Part shown: positions 60,676 through 64,000 of the stretch, piece after piece
Layout of the letters: each line of letters starts with the position of its first letter
Numbering within the stretch: position 1 is the stretch's first letter
Source of the DNA: an uncultured Clostridia bacterium
Lineage (GTDB): Bacteria; Bacillota; Clostridia; Christensenellales; Pumilibacteraceae
Direction of reading: 5' to 3'
Assembly (NCBI GenBank): GCA_934270565.1
Contig: CAKQPR010000008.1
Location: 1 to 64,000 of the forward strand
Length of the DNA stretch: 64,000 nucleotides
Program-made: the position numbers and the translations under genes
The notes under the pieces: model-generated
Database searches by the model: none
Told to the model about the DNA's origin: nothing
Seen by the model: the letters and a program-made list of their open reading frames with translations, nothing else

Positions 60676-62073
60676 TTATGCGGATTGTCCGTCGCGCAGA
60701 ATTGCATCCATAAGCTCGTCGTAAGTTTTTTGCGCGCTGACGATTTTTCTCGCTTCACCCGCGCCTTTATTGCACAGAATATAACGGAGAGAGTCGAAGA
60801 TTTCTCTGTCGTCCACGTCGCCCGGATCGTGCAGATTCGTATAGCTGTTTTCTACGTCCACTTCGAACGAATCGAGGAACGCAAAATAATCGAGACGAAG
60901 TTCGCCGTCGGAAAGGCGCTTCACTCTTCCGTAACTACCTCCCGCGACTTCGCGATCGACAAAACAAATCACCGTCGCGCTGCCGCCTTTTACATAAGCG
61001 GACGCGCTCGATATAAGATATTCGCAAAGTCCCGCTTTTGTCGCGATCGGGAAAAGTGCGTTCACTACGAGACAAACGTTCTTTCCGCGCTCGGCTTCGC
61101 CGCGAACGTAATCCGCCGCGCGTCTCGCAACGTAAGTACATCTTTCTTCGTCACCCGCGGGAACGAAACCGTTTGGCATTACGAAAGGCTTTGCTTTCGC
61201 TCCGTTTTTCTCGCGTTCGCCTAGACAAAGTAAAACCACTTCGTCGAATGCGGCGTTGTCTTTAAGCGAAGAAGTTAGGTTAATCACGTTATCGGGCGTT
61301 GTGGGCGTGCCCGAGTACGAAACAAGCAGGCTCTGTCCGCGCATAAGCGGCGTAATCGTATTGATATAAGCGCCCAAGCCGTCGGGGGTGTCTTTCAGAA
61401 TCACCCTTCTGTCGGGCTCGCATTTCGTGCGTGCGGCTCTGTTTTTTATGCGGTTGAAATCGTCAACCGGAATATCGTTTACCGAGTCGATGTGATAGGT
61501 ATAGAAAGATTTGATTTCTTCGTCGTATTTTACTCTGCAAACGATATAATCGCCGTTTTTAAGGTTGAGTTCGTGCACCATTTTGCGGGTGCAGTATGCG
61601 TCGCGGTCGCTTTTTGCGAGCGGAAGCGATCTTACCACCCCGAAGCCCTTGTCGGTGATTTCCATGTAGCCTTTCATTTCTCTACCGGCAACGAAAGCGC
61701 CCGTAAGATACAGTTCGTCTATTTTGATTTCGGTTTCGACGGTAAACTTATCGTTTACGCTCGGCTCGACGAGCATATCTTCCAAAGATGCCTTGTCGAA
61801 ATCCTGTACCCCCCATACGGCGGCGGCAATCATTTTGGTAAGGTCTTCTTTTTTTGTCGCAGTCGGCGCAGAAAGTCTGAAACGGGTGGCGATTTCTCTG
61901 CAATCGTATATGCTCTTAAAGTTCAGATATTCTATAACGTCTTTATAAAACAGATCTCTATTGACGTGAGTCAACGGTTTGTTTTCGCCAAACGCATTGA
62001 CATACTTAATAAAAGCCATTTCGTTAAGTGTCTTGCTTAAGTATTCCCTGTACCAAAGAGGATTTCTTCCCAT
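60676..62073 (-). CDS. Rho-like protein with destroyed ATPase site
   Basis: A 465-aa homologue of transcription terminator Rho. A Rho-N-like region (~54-90), the cold-shock RNA-binding domain (MKGYMEITDKGFGVVRSLPL... LNLKNGDYIVCRVK; ~133-182) and the start of the ATPase (EPDRRVILKD... INTITPLMRGQSLLV; 219-251) are aligned. The Walker A GPPKAGKT is replaced by YSGTPTTPDN (253-262), the catalytic DERPEE by GEREKN (285-290), and the Walker B DSITR by VNALFP (337-342). RNA binding may remain; hydrolysis cannot. It sits between secA and an HD-domain gene under its own promoter. Confidence 0.85.
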   Translation of the reverse strand: MGRNPLWYREYLSKTLNEMAFIKYVNAFGENKPLTHVNRDLFYKDVIEYLNFKSIYDCREIATRFRLSAPTATKKEDLTKMIAAAVWGVQDFDKASLEDMLVEPSVNDKFTVETEIKIDELYLTGAFVAGREMKGYMEITDKGFGVVRSLPLAKSDRDAYCTRKMVHELNLKNGDYIVCRVKYDEEIKSFYTYHIDSVNDIPVDDFNRIKNRAARTKCEPDRRVILKDTPDGLGAYINTITPLMRGQSLLVSYSGTPTTPDNVINLTSSLKDNAAFDEVVLLCLGEREKNGAKAKPFVMPNGFVPAGDEERCTYVARRAADYVRGEAERGKNVCLVVNALFPIATKAGLCEYLISSASAYVKGGSATVICFVDREVAGGSYGRVKRLSDGELRLDYFAFLDSFEVDVENSYTNLHDPGDVDDREIFDSLRYILCNKGAGEARKIVSAQKTYDELMDAILRDGQSA

Positions 62074-62119
62074 AGTTAAACTCCGACGGCTAGATTTTGT
62101 AACAGCCGTTATATGTAAT

Positions 62120-62148
62120 ATTATAACACCTTTATTTTTTTAACGCAA
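62120..62148 (-). promoter_or_regulatory. Promoter of the Rho-like gene
   Basis: On the minus strand: TTGCGT, a 17-bp spacer and a perfect TATAAT. The leader carries a 6-bp hairpin (62085-62108) just before the ribosome site. Confidence 0.7.
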
Positions 62149-62240
62149 GTTATTTATATCAAGTCAAAGGTTTATTTTTTAAAATAATGTGAAAAATCGA
62201 CGAAATAAGACAATTTCGGACAATAAAAGACAAAAGTAAT

Positions 62241-62969
62241 TTACTCGTCCGCAGAAACTTCTTTTTCGTCGCCCGTAAGAACGACAGACGTCTGCAATTT
62301 TGCGTGTCTGTTGATAAGCGCGCCGTTTATCACGAGCTCGAACGCGCAACCGAGATAAGCCGCGGCTTTTTCGCTTAAAATCATTCTCGTAAGGTAGATT
62401 TGCAGGTATTCCATAAGCGCGCTCGTCTCGTCCATGCAGATAACGAGGCGTATAACAGATTTGCGAGCGTCAACCACGAGCGAATTTTTCTTTATGGACA
62501 TATTCACCCGATCGTGAATATCGGTTTTGTCGTACCTGTCGCGCCTTACTCTGCTGCGGTGAGCGTCCGATTTGTCGGCGATTATAAGCGCGGCGGATAC
62601 GGGAGAAACGGGAACGCCGGTCTCTTCTTCGTGATTTCCGATCGCGCCCGTTATCGTGGCGATTTCGGTCATATTCATTCCGCGGTTTTTCAGCAGTCCG
62701 AACGCGAGCGTTGCGCCCGTAAGTCCGTGATTTTTCCGATTGATCGCGTTGCCTACGTCGTGTATCCAGCCTGTAATAGCGCCGAGCTCGACGGTGCGTT
62801 CGTCATAGCCGAGTTCGCGCAGAATATTAGCCGTCGTGCGACTGACGTAACCGACGTGACGCAAACCGTGTTCGGTGTAGCCCATAACTTCAAGATTGTG
62901 GTTTGCCGCCTCGATTAGCGCGCGGACATCCTCGTCCGATTTTATGTCTTCGAGCGTAATTGCTTTCAT
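62241..62969 (-). CDS. HD-domain phosphohydrolase
   Basis: A 242-aa protein with HD motifs: GLRHVGYVSRTTANIL (~34-49), ITGWIHDVGNAINRKNHGLTGA (~65-86) and IGNHEEETG (~107-115), followed by a C-terminal region (ALIIADKSDAHRSRVRRDRYDKTDIHDRVN) also found in several HD proteins. Substrate unknown, perhaps a nucleotide. It begins 16 nt after the next gene upstream. Confidence 0.75.
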   Translation of the reverse strand: MKAITLEDIKSDEDVRALIEAANHNLEVMGYTEHGLRHVGYVSRTTANILRELGYDERTVELGAITGWIHDVGNAINRKNHGLTGATLAFGLLKNRGMNMTEIATITGAIGNHEEETGVPVSPVSAALIIADKSDAHRSRVRRDRYDKTDIHDRVNMSIKKNSLVVDARKSVIRLVICMDETSALMEYLQIYLTRMILSEKAAAYLGCAFELVINGALINRHAKLQTSVVLTGDEKEVSADE

Positions 62970-62985
62970 ACCGTTCTCCGCCGTT

Positions 62986-63789
62986 TTATTTAAGGTTCTT
63001 GATTGCCTTGTAGAATTCGTCGTCCGAAAAGTCGCGCGCGGTGTCGTCCACCACTCCGCCCATCTGCTCGATGGCGTTACGGATTTCGATATACTCCATA
63101 TAATTGCAGTCGTCGAGCGCGGGATAAAGGTATTCCGCGGCGCGTTCGTCGCCGTATTTGCCTATGAGCCCCGCAACGAACGGCAGATTATCCGAAGTTG
63201 CGAACAATTCGCGCAAGAGCGAATACGTTCTCTCGTCCTTTTCGCCTTCGACGAGCACGTCGGCAATCATTTCTTTGAGCGCTACGGAAGCCGACGGCAA
63301 TGCGGCAAACAACGCCTCCGCCGCTACGCCCGCACTTTCTTTAAGTTCGTCCGCGCAGGCTTCCCTCAATCCCTCGTCCGCGCTTTCGTCAAGCATAATA
63401 TCGGTCATTTTTCCGATCGGCATTTCTGCGCCCGATTCGCATAACAAATTGAGCGCCGCGATCGCGGTTTTCGGGTCGGAGTTTTTATCCACGAGCTTTT
63501 TCAGGTACTCGTCGCATCCGTTGACTTCGGCTATCCGATCGCAAAGAAGCGAGCACGGATTACCGTCGCCCTTATTTGCCTCGACAAACATATCGACGAG
63601 TTTTTTCGGATCGGAAACGCTCGCAAAATAGCCCTCGGGCGAAAACCCGTTCGTTTCGGGATTAGGCGTCGTTGCCCATTCCTCGTAAAATTCGGGAATT
63701 CTGTCCTCGATTTCGTCGGGAGTAAGATCGCCGTTTTCTTCAATCTTGTTTCTCAGAAACGCTTCGAAAAGCTTGTCAAAATCTTTCAT
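62986..63789 (-). CDS. Acidic helical protein, HEAT-repeat-like
   Basis: A 267-aa protein rich in Glu/Asp and amphipathic helices. The middle resembles short HEAT-type helix pairs (ALNLLCESGAEM, ALPSASVALKEMIADVLVEGE, YSLLRELFATSDNLPFVAGLIGKYGDERAAEYL). I do not recognise a family. Start ATG 63789 overlaps the stop of the upstream gene (TAATG). Confidence 0.6.
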   Translation of the reverse strand: MKDFDKLFEAFLRNKIEENGDLTPDEIEDRIPEFYEEWATTPNPETNGFSPEGYFASVSDPKKLVDMFVEANKGDGNPCSLLCDRIAEVNGCDEYLKKLVDKNSDPKTAIAALNLLCESGAEMPIGKMTDIMLDESADEGLREACADELKESAGVAAEALFAALPSASVALKEMIADVLVEGEKDERTYSLLRELFATSDNLPFVAGLIGKYGDERAAEYLYPALDDCNYMEYIEIRNAIEQMGGVVDDTARDFSDDEFYKAIKNLK

Positions 63790-64000
63790 TACTGCTCCTT
63801 ATTATCGTTGTTTTCGTCCGTATCGGATTCGCTTTCTTCAGTTTTTCTTACTTCTTTAAGTCCGGTTTTCGACATAAGCGTGTTGAATCCCGATATCGAA
63901 GCTTCGAACAGTTCGCAACAAATGCGTTTATCGGTGTAATCGCCGATTTTCATATCGTAAAAGATCAGCGCCGCAAGCGCGTTCGGGTTGCATTTGCCGA
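63789..64000 (-). CDS. C-terminal end of an unknown protein (window edge)
   Basis: At least 70 codons on the minus strand run off the window. The visible tail reads ...FYDMKIGDYTDKRICCELFEASISGFNTLMSKTGLKEV followed by an acidic, disordered end (RKTEESESDTDENNDNKEQ). I cannot assign a function. The stop overlaps the next ATG. Confidence 0.7.
   Translation of the reverse strand, partial: GKCNPNALAALIFYDMKIGDYTDKRICCELFEASISGFNTLMSKTGLKEVRKTEESESDTDENNDNKEQ

Overview
The window looks like chromosome from an anaerobic, endospore-forming member of the Bacillota (Clostridia-like). The evidence is the complete spoIIAA-spoIIAB-sigF operon, the spoIIGA-sigE pair, typical Firmicutes gene orders (ruvC-ruvA-ruvB-queA-tgt, infC-rpmI-rplT, murA-ftsQ-ftsA-ftsZ-spoIIGA-sigE), acetate fermentation genes (pta-ackA) and two [FeFe]-hydrogenase-type proteins. 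Most genes are on the minus strand, Shine-Dalgarno sites are strong, and many promoters match TTGACA-N17-TATAAT closely.

Layout. 0-2 kb: isochorismatase-like hydrolase, small membrane protein, tRNA-Arg and rplS. 2-6.4 kb: tgt, queA and ruvBAC, divergent from a lyase-superfamily gene that has lost its active site. 8-18.8 kb: an AraC regulator, radC, yebC, an rRNA methyltransferase, the infC operon (probable AUA start), comF, ackA-pta, tmcAL and spoIIA. 19.0-19.6 kb: six tRNA genes. 19.6-26.2 kb: an accessory stretch between two tRNA clusters, with a GH2 glycosidase, a free-standing structured RNA with its own promoter and terminator, a frameshifted lipoprotein gene, a receiver-less Spo0A-like regulator and a 145-bp tandem array built on the 3' end of tRNA-Lys. 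26.4-35.4 kb: cca, a lipid kinase, a transglutaminase-like surface protein, a flippase, an ECF S component and sigE/spoIIGA. 35.5-45.5 kb: division genes, murA, an MntP-like protein, a sodium:solute symporter, citrate synthase and a ClC transporter. 45.5-51.2 kb: an operon coding for a group B [FeFe] hydrogenase, a PP2C phosphatase, a PAS-linked sensory hydrogenase, two thioredoxin-like ferredoxins and a kinase-fold protein. 51.3-64 kb: a LysR regulator, a propeller-like protein, mntP under a manganese riboswitch, mnmA-tsaD, prfB-secA, a Rho homologue with a destroyed ATPase site, an HD-domain protein and two unknowns.

The most unusual items are the Rho-like pseudo-ATPase (60676-62073), the ~200-nt structured RNA (22410-22611), the active-site-less lyase sharing an overlapping promoter with ruvCAB, the tRNA-Lys tandem array and the non-canonical infC start. 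All family assignments come from reading motifs by eye; no database search was run.
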